Shown: positions 18,494-26,895, counted from the first letter of the stretch. The stretch is 64,000 bases of DNA from CBFHMJ01 sp965656875 (GCA_965656875.1 CBFHMJ010000009.1:1-64000), one strand, 5' to 3'. The notes: generated from the letters alone by a model not told the origin. Program-made: numbers and translations.

Positions 18494-18619
18494 TGGCTTA
18501 TGGGCAGATTTTTAGTTCGCGTTTCGCGAACAGTGAAGAAATTGTCCGAAAGGATTGCCTTATAATATTATCGTCATATTGGTCATTAGGTAATAGTGCG
18601 TAGGAGTGCCCATAAGCCA
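18494..18619 (+). ncRNA. Retron msr-msd RNA (Ec67-like)
   Basis: A perfect 13-nt inverted repeat, TGGCTTATGGGCA (a1, 18494-18506) and TGCCCATAAGCCA (a2, 18607-18619), brackets the non-coding RNA. Directly after a1 comes GATTTTTAG, so G18507 is the expected branching guanosine. An msr hairpin with a TTT loop follows (GTTCGCG/CGCGAAC, 18515-18531), the kind recognised by retron reverse transcriptases, then TCCGAAAGGA and the AT-rich msd. The GCAGATTT after a1 and AGGAGTGCC before the end match my recollection of retron Ec67. The RT start codon is 20 nt downstream. Exact ends and the msd/msDNA length are not determined. Confidence 0.85.
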
Positions 18620-18638
18620 CCACTTTATGGGATATGGG

Positions 18639-20492
18639 ATGTCAAAATTAAAGCTCTTAAAGTCCGTATCTACTAAGCCAGACTTCGCAAAGGTCTTAGA
18701 AGTAGATGCTGCTTTTTTAACTCGTTGTTTATACATTAACAAACCTAAAAATCAATATCATCAATTCTCTATTGCAAAAAAATCCGGCGGAAAAAGGGTT
18801 ATACATGCACCTTCAGAAGAGTTGAAAAGTCTTCAAAAAAGTTTATCTAAACTTTTATTAGATTGCATTGATGAAATTAATGCTGCAAAGTTCCCAAATT
18901 CACAGTCGTCTAAGCCTAAACGTCGCAAGAATAAAGAATTAGATTATGCTGCTGAAGTATTGAAAATCAAAATACCTACAACCGAAATAAAGCAGCCGTC
19001 ACTATCACATGGGTTTGTAAGAAGGCGTTCTATTATTACTAACGCTATGATGCATGTAGGCAAGAAAAATGTACTTAACCTTGACTTAGAAGACTTTTTT
19101 GATAGTTTCAATTTTGGCCGAATTCGTGGGTTTTTTATTAAAAATGATAATTTTAAGTTAGACCCACATATAGCGACTGTAATAGCCCAAATTGCTTGCT
19201 TTAACAATAAGCTCCCTCAGGGAAGCCCATGCTCTCCGGTCATAACTAATCTCATCACCCATAGTCTAGACATTCGGTTAGCATCATTAGCTAAAAAGCA
19301 TGGATGTACCTATAGCAGATATGCCGACGACATAACTATTTCTACAAGAAAGGCTGAGTTTCCAACTCAAATTATGAGGCAATGCTCCGATGGTTACATA
19401 GCAGGTAAAAGACTAAAACGAGAAATTGAAAGTGCGGGTTTTTACATCAATGCTTCTAAAACACGGATCCAATTCAAAAACTCAAGGCAGGATGTGACGG
19501 GGCTCGTAGTAAATAAAAAGCCTAATACAAAAAAAGAATATTGGCGTTTAGCGAGGGCTAAGTGTAATCAACTATTTAAAACGGGTAAATTTACTTCAAT
19601 AAGAGACGGTCAACCGGTTGATGGTAACCTCAATGAACTCGAAGGTCAGTTGAACTTTATTGATCAAGTTGATCATTATAATCGTATGAGGCAAAAAGCT
19701 CCGTTAAAAACCGAATATGCGCTAAATAAGATAGGAAAAAGTACGAGGAGTTTACTTACGGGACGTGAAAAAACTTTCAGTCAATTTTTGTTCTATAGAA
19801 TGTTTTGCGGTAACGATAAGCCAACTATCTTATGTGAAGGTAAAACAGATAATGTTTATTTAAAATCAGCGATCAGTGAGTTGAGCAAAAAGTATCCTAA
19901 ATTGGCTGAAGTTAAAGATGGAGAATATGAACTTTTAGTGCGCTTCGTTGAGTATTCTAAGCGTACTCGTTTTTTATTGGAGTTATATGGTGGAGCTGAT
20001 TACCTTCGTGGTTTTATAGATAACTTCGAAAAAAATATGAAATTGTATGAGGCAATTCAACCTCAGCATCCGGTCATTGTGTTTCTAGATAATGACGAAG
20101 GCCCCCAGCAAATAGTTAACTTATTAAAGTCTAACAGTTTCCAAAAAAGAATCGATCTTATACCATCCACTTTAGACAAAAAGGAGGGTATCAGAAATGC
20201 TGATTTTATACATGTAGTTAAAAACCTTTATGTTGTTTTTACCCCGTTGACTCAAAGTGGTAGCTATACGGATATAGAGTATTTTTTTGATGATAAAACC
20301 AGATTAATGAAACATCCTAATGGAAAGAGTTTTAACACTGTTCAGAATAGAGACCCAAATCTTGACTTGAGTAAAGATGCATTTGCAACACAAATCATTA
20401 AAGAAAACAAAAAGCAGATAGATTTTAATCGGTTAAGCCCATTACTGGGCACTGTTGTTAAAGTTATTGACCATTACAATTCGAAAAAATAG
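18639..20492 (+). CDS. Retron reverse transcriptase fused to a Toprim domain (Ec67-like)
   Basis: A 617-residue protein. The RT domain (about 30-330) shows LNLDLEDFFDSF (near 148), LPQGSPCSPVITN and the catalytic YADDITIS (near 228), with retron-type spacing. A C-terminal extension carries a Toprim fold: Glu in ILCEGKTDNVYL (near 400) and the D-x-D pair in VFLDNDEGP (near 483). RT-Toprim fusions are known for retron Ec67/Eco2, where the Toprim part is the anti-phage effector. The ATG at 18639 is preferred over a GTG at 18606 that lies inside a2 of the RNA; GGGATATGGG supports it. The gene is AT-rich compared with its neighbours. Confidence 0.9.
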   Translation: MSKLKLLKSVSTKPDFAKVLEVDAAFLTRCLYINKPKNQYHQFSIAKKSGGKRVIHAPSEELKSLQKSLSKLLLDCIDEINAAKFPNSQSSKPKRRKNKELDYAAEVLKIKIPTTEIKQPSLSHGFVRRRSIITNAMMHVGKKNVLNLDLEDFFDSFNFGRIRGFFIKNDNFKLDPHIATVIAQIACFNNKLPQGSPCSPVITNLITHSLDIRLASLAKKHGCTYSRYADDITISTRKAEFPTQIMRQCSDGYIAGKRLKREIESAGFYINASKTRIQFKNSRQDVTGLVVNKKPNTKKEYWRLARAKCNQLFKTGKFTSIRDGQPVDGNLNELEGQLNFIDQVDHYNRMRQKAPLKTEYALNKIGKSTRSLLTGREKTFSQFLFYRMFCGNDKPTILCEGKTDNVYLKSAISELSKKYPKLAEVKDGEYELLVRFVEYSKRTRFLLELYGGADYLRGFIDNFEKNMKLYEAIQPQHPVIVFLDNDEGPQQIVNLLKSNSFQKRIDLIPSTLDKKEGIRNADFIHVVKNLYVVFTPLTQSGSYTDIEYFFDDKTRLMKHPNGKSFNTVQNRDPNLDLSKDAFATQIIKENKKQIDFNRLSPLLGTVVKVIDHYNSKK

Positions 20493-20583
20493 TGCTGATG
20501 TCTAAATGTGATAGCGTAATGTTAGTACATATGAATGGTTATTTATGGGTTCCATTCCCTGTAGGGCAGAGCCCTACAATTAA

Positions 20584-21443
20584 TCAGAATTTAATGTGAT
20601 TTTTAGGTTGCAATTGCGCACCTTTCTTTTTCAGAAGTGCGATTTTTAGCTTTTCGTTGGTTTTGGTTAAATCTGCAACCATCCTTTGTAATTTAACGCG
20701 TTCGTCGTTTTGCGTTTGCTTGAGCGCTGAAATGACCTGGAGCATGCGCTCACGCCATGCGTTCACTTTTTTAGGGTGTGGCTCAGGAATAGGGGCTTTG
20801 ATACTTTGAAGATCGTCTCTTACGTGATTCAGTGCGCTGTAAAACGACTTAATATCCTCGTGCGTGGCCTTTGAGCCTTTCATGCCTCTGTGCAACCCAA
20901 GTTGCTTGACGGAGTCTGCATACGAGTCTTGTAATTTCCTGAGTTTATTGGAACCACCAGTAATGCCTCGGGCATTAAGCGCCCATGCTTGTTTTCCGTT
21001 CTTACGAGTTTTCAATTCAAGTGTTACGACCGAAAAATGCAAATGATAATTACTCTCATCGCCATGGAGATGCACCGAGATACACTTATCGCCGAACTCC
21101 TTCTTGATCCAGCTCAGAGGGCATTGATCCAAGCTTTAAGCTTTTCACTGGCATCTGGGATGTATTTCCCGTTTTCATCTCTCAAATAGCTAGGGGAGAA
21201 CGCGAGGACAAATTCAAGAAGCAATATGCCATTTTTTCGAAATTTTGTAATACCTCGCTCCGCAATAAGTTCTTGGAATGCTTTAAAGGGATCTACCGCG
21301 CCGTATAGAACTCGGTTGTTCGATTTTCGTTTTGGATTTGCATTCGGTGTTGGTCAAGTACGGCGCCAATGCGCCGACATTGCAGCGATAGCCGCCAGTG
21401 ATTTTACCTGCTCCCCCCTCATAATTGCATAGTTCTTTTTCAT
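20584..21443 (-). pseudogene. MobV (Pre/Mob) relaxase, broken by nonsense codon and frameshift
   Basis: The reverse strand from ATG 21443 reads MKKNYAIMRGEQ and continues to HWRRT, where an in-frame TGA interrupts. The same frame then gives PTPNANPKRKSNNRVLYG, the conserved TPNAD...NRVLYG segment of Mob_Pre relaxases, and runs to about 21118. A one-base frameshift there leads into LSWIKKEFGDKC and the catalytic region (VHLHGDESNYHLHF) and a helical C-terminal end (stop at 20584). Two independent lesions make it non-functional unless sequencing errors are involved. A relaxase of this type marks a former mobilisable plasmid. The 44-residue reading frame upstream overlaps its start as ATGA. Confidence 0.75.
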
Positions 21444-21574
21444 GGACTTGGCCTTGTCGAAATGCCTTCAAACGCGGCTATTGGGTCATAAGAGTCTTTG
21501 AGTTTATCCAGTTGTGTGGGCTTGTAATCAAGTGGCAGGGGCGTTAAAAGCACTTCTACGATAGTTTCTGTCAT
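21440..21574 (-). CDS. Small reading frame coupled to the mob pseudogene
   Basis: A 44-residue frame (MTETIVEVLLTPLPLDYKPT...) ends in a TGA that overlaps the relaxase ATG (ATGA). Such overlap is typical of translational coupling, and the amino-acid composition is protein-like. It could be a mobilisation accessory or control peptide. No family is recognised. Confidence 0.4.
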   Translation of the reverse strand: MTETIVEVLLTPLPLDYKPTQLDKLKDSYDPIAAFEGISTRPSP

Positions 21575-21676
21575 ATGAATCTACATGAGTGCTTCAATGC
21601 CTGTAATACCAATTATGAAATCCTTCAGGTGGAATTTATTTGCTGTTTCAGTGTCATGCATTTTTACGACAAATTG

Positions 21677-21880
21677 TTACTCCATGTGGCTGGCTTCAGG
21701 GCTCAATTCAAAAACCTCACTGCTCGTGAACATAATAGGAATTTTTGCAATCATTCCAGTTAAGCCCACAAGCTTAAACCACAATCTTGTACCCATATTG
21801 GCCAAGTAAATAGGTAAAGAGTTCTGAGAGTGCTGGACAACTCCCTTTACTTTGACTTTAAAGTGCAAATCGTTCGTCAT
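21677..21880 (-). CDS. Small hypothetical protein upstream of the mob remnant
   Basis: A 67-residue frame with a GAGGAAA ribosome site about 10 nt before the ATG. The middle part is moderately hydrophobic (YLANMGTRLWFKLVGLTGMI). A further 26-codon frame (21581-21661) lies between it and the 44-residue frame. Together they look like small-plasmid accessory genes. No homology is recognised, and it may not be expressed. Confidence 0.35.
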   Translation of the reverse strand: MTNDLHFKVKVKGVVQHSQNSLPIYLANMGTRLWFKLVGLTGMIAKIPIMFTSSEVFELSPEASHME

Positions 21881-22169
21881 AATCTATTTTCCTCGGCTGT
21901 TGTAATAATTTTGATGATAACAGGGAGGGGATGACCGGGCATCGAAAGGCCGAAATAAAGCAGTATTCAGGGTGTTTTGTCTTATTTTTATGATCTTTTT
22001 TGAAATTTTTTTGTTGTGAAAACATGTGATTAGTAAAACATTTTGATCTTAGCTTGGTTATATTATGTGACATTTTAACTAACTGAAAAAACTCACTATT
22101 TTAATATGTTATGATTGTACTCGGTTTGGCAGGAAGCCAACTTTTCAAATCATCTAAAAGGGAATTTCT

Positions 22170-22605
22170 ATGGCAAAAATTTTTACATCAACCACGAAAA
22201 CTAATCGTGTCGAACGTGAAACTGGGGAACTGCTGGAATCGGTAGAAACCACTTATCGGGTGTTGAAAAAGCAACAAGAACTCGTGTATTCAATGTGGTT
22301 TGGTGACGCAAAAACAACCGAAGTTTTGAGCGTGACTGAACTACATTTTCTGTTGTCTCTTACCCCCTTTTTAGCCTTTCATACTGAAGAGATTGACCTT
22401 TCAACTGTATTGCGAAAACGCTTGGCTGAAGAACTTGGAGTTACAATCGCGACGATCAGGAACGTGATTTCGAAGCTTGTAAAGCTGAAGTATTTGGCAA
22501 AAAATGGAATCAGGCATATTCCGTATCTCACCTTTCCTTTTTTATAAGGGGGACTTAGATAACCTAATCTCGCTAAGGAAGGAGTTTATGAAATACGCCG
22601 CTTAA
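22170..22605 (+). pseudogene. RepL-like plasmid replication protein, frameshifted in an A-run
   Basis: The open frame gives 125 residues with a winged-helix segment (RKRLAEELGVTIATIRNV) after an ETGELLE N-terminus, as in RepL proteins of small plasmids. It ends prematurely at 22547. Removing one A from the six-A run near 22498-22503 moves into a frame reading ESGIFRISPFLFYKGDLDN and stopping at 22605, which matches the usual RepL C-terminal G-[IV]-[YF]-R-I-N/S-P pattern. So the gene is very likely broken by a one-base insertion. A small TTGGC/GCCAA hairpin followed by CTTTTC (22125-22144) precedes it and could be an attenuator. With the MobV remnant it marks an integrated plasmid. Confidence 0.6.
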
Positions 22606-22613
22606 CGTGGTGA

Positions 22614-22734
22614 GCTATGCTGGGCATAGCCGCCTAGCAGCTGCCCTTAACTAAAACAGAAGGGTTTTTGAGTAATAAACTATTTTTTAATGAAAAAAGT
22701 TAAGAAGGCGTCATTGAGAGGATGACGCTTTTTT
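22614..22734 (+). terminator. Palindrome and Rho-independent terminator at the island's right end
   Basis: GCTATGC/GCATAGC (22614-22630) is followed by a classic terminator: stem GCGTCAT (22708-22714) with ATGACGC (22722-22728) and six T (22729-22734). Confidence 0.75.
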
Positions 22735-22776
22735 GTGTCAGGATGACAAACATTGTGTTTCTCGATGAATTGTCAG

Positions 22777-22797
22777 TCTGTCACCAAACATTGTCAC
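22777..22797 (+). repeat. Putative attR: direct repeat flanking the retron island
   Basis: TCTGTCAC-CA-AAC-AT-TGTCAC matches the copy at 16041-16061 at every position outside the two 2-nt spacers, in the same orientation and 43 nt after the island's terminator. An element of about 6.75 kb is implied. Confidence 0.6.
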
Positions 22798-22858
22798 CAG
22801 CAAAATATTGGATTACACTTACACCATTAAATCATAGAGTTATGTGATTGACCTGCAA

Positions 22859-23008
22859 ATGCCCGAGAGTTCATTCTTCGCCGCAATTGGCCTGTGGTTG
22901 TTACATAAAGATATGGATTCTCAGTATGCAAGTCCATCCAACCATACGTCCGAACTGTCACCTGCCTCAGCCGAAGTCACTACAGCAGCCAATAACAACG
23001 AACAATAA
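22859..23008 (+). CDS. Possible small protein right of the island
   Basis: A 49-residue frame from ATG 22859 (54 from GTG 22844): a short hydrophobic start (FFAAIGLWLLH) followed by a Ser/Ala/Asn-rich tail, which could be a membrane-anchored small protein. A sigma-S-like GATTACACTTAC lies at about 22811-22822. The ribosome site is weak, so coding is uncertain. Confidence 0.35.
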   Translation: MPESSFFAAIGLWLLHKDMDSQYASPSNHTSELSPASAEVTTAANNNEQ

Positions 23009-23066
23009 TTGATTTTAATCGCTACTTTCTCGAATGCAGATACCATTTAAATAGCATCTGGCAACT

Positions 23067-23081
23067 ATGGTCTACACTTTA
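23067..23081 (+). promoter_or_regulatory. Sigma-S-like extended -10 element
   Basis: Identical 15-mer to 13663-13677 (ATGGTCTACACTTTA), 20 nt before the ATG at 23101. That leaves a very short leader, and translation might instead start at 23119. Confidence 0.5.
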
Positions 23082-23100
23082 CTCATTCCCAGCTACTTAG

Positions 23101-23502
23101 ATGAGTCAGGTCGAACCGATGGAAGAACATGGTTCTTTTGAATTAGAGCTAACCGGAAATACGATCATTTTCAGGGCTTATGATGCCTGGAATCAGGAAA
23201 TAGCTATTCGATGGGCAGCAGAAGTCAAAACGATGGTCAGGCAAATCTGCCATGAACCCTGGACTTGTTTGGTTGATCTAACCCGCTGGGATTTATCCAC
23301 GCCGGATGTACGCGAACATGTCATCGAACTTAATCTTTGGCTGGACGAACACAACCTCTCAAAAGTTGCATATGTCTTTGGGTTTGCAACCCAGGAAAGT
23401 TTATTGAGCCGAGCCAATAATGTGTTTAAACATGCGACAGTTAAACACTTCTTTTGTCTGGAAGAAGGCAAAGCCTGGCTGGAATTATCAAGTGATCAAT
23501 AA
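23101..23502 (+). CDS. SpoIIAA/STAS-like protein
   Basis: A 133-residue cytosolic protein. Alternating strands and helices fit a STAS/SpoIIAA-like fold: FELELTGNTIIFRAYDAWNQ, CLVDLTRWDLSTPDV, KVAYVFGF and KHFFCLEEGKAWL. Such small stand-alone proteins often act in stationary-phase or stress regulation, which agrees with the sigma-S-like element just upstream. ATG 23119 is an alternative start. A degenerate copy of its 3' end lies at 24057-24150. Confidence 0.6.
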   Translation: MSQVEPMEEHGSFELELTGNTIIFRAYDAWNQEIAIRWAAEVKTMVRQICHEPWTCLVDLTRWDLSTPDVREHVIELNLWLDEHNLSKVAYVFGFATQESLLSRANNVFKHATVKHFFCLEEGKAWLELSSDQ

Positions 23503-24056
23503 TCTAACCGAAACAAATCCCCGTCCTGTAATAACGGCTTTAAGATATAACCTAATGAAATTATTGAATTTATCCTGATTCAATATCATTCAGTGACATG
23601 TCCATGAGACAGAGTCCCCCCTGATGAATCCCCCCATAGTTGCGCTGGCTGACGCAACATACCTGACTGTATCAGTTTAATAAACATCTTGTTTATTAGA
23701 ACACAAATAGTTAGACTACTAATCATTATTATTCTAACCATATGAAATCCATATGTTGAAAAAATTCACAAATTACTCTTGTTTCTATTTTATTCTTAGC
23801 ATTGGCTATATCCTTGCAATATACGATTTATTAATAAAATCATTTAAAAAACCTCAATCAAAAGCCCCGCTATAGTGTCGAAGAATTTCATTTCAGTACC
23901 AATTAATTAATTAAAATCATGATCGATAACATCGTGCCATTGATGCTGATTTATTTTGTATAATTACTAATTTTCAGACATAAAGCATGGTAATGGCACC
24001 ATGATTGTCAGTTGTATTATCTTTTCTGCGGTCGCGCTTTTTCAGCTTAGAAATGT
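23503..24056. other. AT-rich intergenic region with small hairpins
   Basis: I see no gene. There are hairpins GTTGCG/CGCAAC (about 23638-23657) and TAATAAAC/GTTTATTA (23678-23698), the latter possibly ending the STAS-like transcript. ATGAGACAGAG at 23604-23614 also occurs at 16064-16074. Confidence 0.5.
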
Positions 24057-24150
24057 GTTTTTAGTCGAGTCAATAACGTGTTTAAACCATGTGACGGCTA
24101 AACATTTCTTTTGACTGGAAGAAGGCATAGCCTGACAGGAGTTATCCCTG
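24057..24150 (+). pseudogene. Degenerate copy of the 3' end of the STAS-like gene
   Basis: TTTTAGTCGAGTCAATAACG and the following 75 nt align with 23398-23490 (shared stretches GTGTTTAAA, GCTAAACA/GTTAAACA, CTGGAAGAAGGCA). A one-base insertion and a stop (TTTTGACTGG) destroy the frame. It shows that this region once had two STAS-like copies. Confidence 0.7.
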
Positions 24151-24181
24151 CTCTGCCAGGCAATATCAGGTAAATGCGGCC

Positions 24182-26530
24182 CTATTCGGTGATCAATAAA
24201 GCTGGTGGCACAAATCGCTCAGGCAATACGCCGCCATTGTATTTGTCTGCATCGTCACCAAACCAGCGGGTATAAAGGCTGATAATCCCCTCTGATTTGT
24301 ACTGATCGAAGTATTCAACGCCCAGTTTGGCGCTGGCAACACCAATCGAGAATCCCAGCTTGAACAGCGTGGTTTCGGTTTTTTCCGCATCGGCCATACG
24401 ATATCTCAGATGAATAGACTGCAGCGTTTTTGCCTTGACCGCTTCATCACCTGTTTTATCCAGTGGTGTCGTAAAGGCGGCTTCAATCAGGAAAGCGGAT
24501 GCCTTCGCCAGTGAGTCTTTAGCCACATCATTCACCCCGCTGAAAAAGGTCATTAACTCAGTTTTATCCACGGACAACTGGGCCGCCAATGACGTTAACA
24601 GGGTTTTCAGACGGCAGACTTCTGCAAACAGCAACAAGTTTTTGTTGTAGCTATATAGCTCGTGTTTCGCGGCATCCACCAGGCTGATTAGCGTCGCAAC
24701 GCCCTCAGAACGTTCATGAGTTGCTGCTTTTTCTTTCTTGTCGCTGCACCAGGTCATCAATGCATTTTCCACCGCAACCAACAGCCCGAGCAGGACATCA
24801 ATATCATCAGCCCAGGACAGTGCCTGCACGCGTGACAGATTAGCGGTCGGTAGCTTTTTCTGAAGTTCTTCAAAATGTGTTCGGTAAGCTGCCAACGCCT
24901 TATCTGTTTTGGCAATCACCTTACGACTACCAACCTTCACTTTCGTGTCTTGCTTAAATTCTGCCACCGTCTTCAATGGCACAGTGGTACTGGCGAAGCT
25001 TCCTTGTAAGCCGGTGGTCATACCGCCGTAATTTGCTGCCGGACAATCGGGATCATTATTGTCTGTCATCAGGGTAAACGCTGTGGTATCGAGTCCTAAA
25101 TCCCCCAGTGAATCATATTGTTTGATCAGTTCAGCAAAACGGTTCACTGTCGTTGGTTCAACCGACTGACCACAGATATACCCACACCCGGCGATACGCT
25201 TCTTCGCACTACTCAACAAGGTCACGGTGTCTGAATAAGCAAACGACGTGTTTTGCATCGTTTTGGTTTTGTCATACAAATGCTTTTCTAACGCGGGGGA
25301 GTATTCTTTTGATTTACGTTTGACAAAATCACTGATCACTGAGGTCAAATGCTTCCCTTCCGTCTTGATCATCTCAGTTTTCTTACTGTCTCCTTTTTTA
25401 TGATCAAAAAAGCTGGCTTTCACTGTCGCGGCACTTAGCTGCAACGAGAATAGTGCCAGATTAACCATACTAAGTCGGGATTGTGCCATGACCTGATGTT
25501 CAATCCGGCCATTGCCATCAGCCGGAGTGCTGATGGTATAGGACAAACGCTGGTTATCCGCTTTAGCTGATGCTTTTACCGCAGATGCCTTTATATCAAG
25601 TAAAGCGGCAGTAACACTCGCCCATTTATCGTAGGCAACCTTAGCGGTGCCCACACTGGCACTGACTGAAAACATCGCCATACTGGCTTCTGCTTTTGTG
25701 GCTTGCATCCAGCCGCTGAATACGGGTAATTCAGCAGATCGAGTGGCTGTAGATGCTTTTTCAGTGTCGATAGTTTTCGTGATTTTCTTTTTGTCATCGA
25801 CAATCACACTGATATCACGGGCCAGCGCATCATACATACTGGCGTCTGTCGGGTAGCGTTGATAAAACTGCGTGTAGCCGTTGTAGATAAACATTTTACC
25901 TTTGTACGAGGCCGACGCTTCAGCTTCAAACAGATTTGCTTTCGCATCGAATGCATTCAGCTCTACCGCTTCAACGGGCTTGATACCCAGACTGGCTTCT
26001 GCACCGATACTGAATGAGGCGGAAACCTTTGCATTAATCTGACCAGACCAGCCATTAAGTTGCGACAAGGCTACAGGTTGCCAACTCTTTTCTTCAACAC
26101 CTTTCTTACCCGCCAGATCCGGCTGAAAATCAATACTTAACAAGGTGCCTTTCGCCGCTTTCAATCCCAATCCTGCCGCGACTTCCGCACTGATTCCGGC
26201 CTTACCTGACACAGGACATGATTTTGGGATCTCGACGCCAACACCCAACAGTTTTCCTATATCGACTGACCCTTCTACGCTAACGCCACCACCCGTTTCA
26301 CTGAAATAGGTGTTTACCTGCCCCGGATAGTCCAGCCCGGTTTTTACGAAAAACTGAACAAACTCCTGTGCGGAAATCTCGCCCTCAGCGGAGAGATCTT
26401 TGAGCTTCGGCTCTTTGCCTTTGTATTGAGATAACGTTGACTGGCGCTTACCAACTATTTGATCAGAAATACTGGTCGTCCGGCTCTTTCCAAATAAATA
26501 GTGTTTAAGTTTAACAAAAGGGTTCCACAT
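24182..26530 (-). CDS. Large protein of unknown function
   Basis: A 782-residue protein without a signal peptide. Residues about 85-330 are rich in Gly/Ala/Ser/Val with alternating small and hydrophobic residues (GVSVEGSVDIGKLLGVGVE, AKVSASFSIGAEASLGIK), suggesting long beta-strands. Residues about 330-780 are more helical, with two Cys pairs (GCGYICGQ; a single WCSDKK) and Lys-rich helices. I do not recognise a family. The size and layout resemble secreted effectors or pore/cage proteins, but this is only impression. It lies downstream of the lanthipeptide genes on the same strand, separated by two hairpins, so co-transcription is doubtful. Confidence 0.6.
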   Translation of the reverse strand: MWNPFVKLKHYLFGKSRTTSISDQIVGKRQSTLSQYKGKEPKLKDLSAEGEISAQEFVQFFVKTGLDYPGQVNTYFSETGGGVSVEGSVDIGKLLGVGVEIPKSCPVSGKAGISAEVAAGLGLKAAKGTLLSIDFQPDLAGKKGVEEKSWQPVALSQLNGWSGQINAKVSASFSIGAEASLGIKPVEAVELNAFDAKANLFEAEASASYKGKMFIYNGYTQFYQRYPTDASMYDALARDISVIVDDKKKITKTIDTEKASTATRSAELPVFSGWMQATKAEASMAMFSVSASVGTAKVAYDKWASVTAALLDIKASAVKASAKADNQRLSYTISTPADGNGRIEHQVMAQSRLSMVNLALFSLQLSAATVKASFFDHKKGDSKKTEMIKTEGKHLTSVISDFVKRKSKEYSPALEKHLYDKTKTMQNTSFAYSDTVTLLSSAKKRIAGCGYICGQSVEPTTVNRFAELIKQYDSLGDLGLDTTAFTLMTDNNDPDCPAANYGGMTTGLQGSFASTTVPLKTVAEFKQDTKVKVGSRKVIAKTDKALAAYRTHFEELQKKLPTANLSRVQALSWADDIDVLLGLLVAVENALMTWCSDKKEKAATHERSEGVATLISLVDAAKHELYSYNKNLLLFAEVCRLKTLLTSLAAQLSVDKTELMTFFSGVNDVAKDSLAKASAFLIEAAFTTPLDKTGDEAVKAKTLQSIHLRYRMADAEKTETTLFKLGFSIGVASAKLGVEYFDQYKSEGIISLYTRWFGDDADKYNGGVLPERFVPPALLITE

Positions 26531-26644
26531 GACATGCTCCTGTCCTGACGATAAATGACATGCTCATGGTGGCGGGAAAAATCGCGATTTACTCTGGGGT
26601 TCTGAGGGAAGATTCGCTAATTTGGCGGCGACTGTGGTAAAGGA

Positions 26645-26672
26645 AGCAATACCCGAAGATTCGGGTATTGCT
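26645..26672. terminator. Perfect 13-bp hairpin upstream of the 782-residue gene
   Basis: AGCAATACCCGAA (26645-26657), loop GA, TTCGGGTATTGCT (26660-26672). Read on the minus strand it lies about 220 nt after the lanthipeptide precursor gene and could end its short transcript. There is no T-run. Confidence 0.5.
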
Positions 26673-26742
26673 CTGGGTGGGGTGTAATACAGGTGCTTAA
26701 GCTTAGAGCTTGTTGACCGTTGCGGGTGAAGTTTTGTTCGAG

Positions 26743-26826
26743 TTCAATAGCGTTCAGGTAAGGCACACGGCAGCAGGTTTAGTCATCTAAATCAATGACG
26801 TGGAACGCCGCAAGAACGCTATTGAA
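26743..26826. repeat. Hairpin-forming intergenic repeat, copy B
   Basis: Outer arms TTCAATAGCGTTC (26743-26755) and GAACGCTATTGAA (26814-26826) are perfect. Inside are TTTAG-TCAT-CTAAA and, 14 nt after TAGTCATCTA plus flank, AACGC. The plan matches copy A at 3888-3963. Confidence 0.6.
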
Positions 26827-26895
26827 ACGAATCCATTCAGTTGTTAAATAATTGCATGGACTGCTACAAAATCCACCTGCGAAAGTCAACACGCT

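Noticed and set aside
18606..18638. GTG 18606 as the start of the reverse transcriptase
   Set aside because: It lies inside the a2 repeat of the retron RNA; ATG 18639 has a good ribosome site.
21858..22073. 71-residue minus-strand frame in the island
   Set aside because: No ribosome site, odd composition, and it overlaps the better-supported 67-residue gene.
16064..23614. ATGAGACAGAG direct repeat (16064-16074 and 23604-23614) as island boundaries
   Set aside because: The 17-of-21 match at 16041 and 22777 has better structure and lies next to the island's terminator, whereas this 11-mer would include chromosomal-looking genes.
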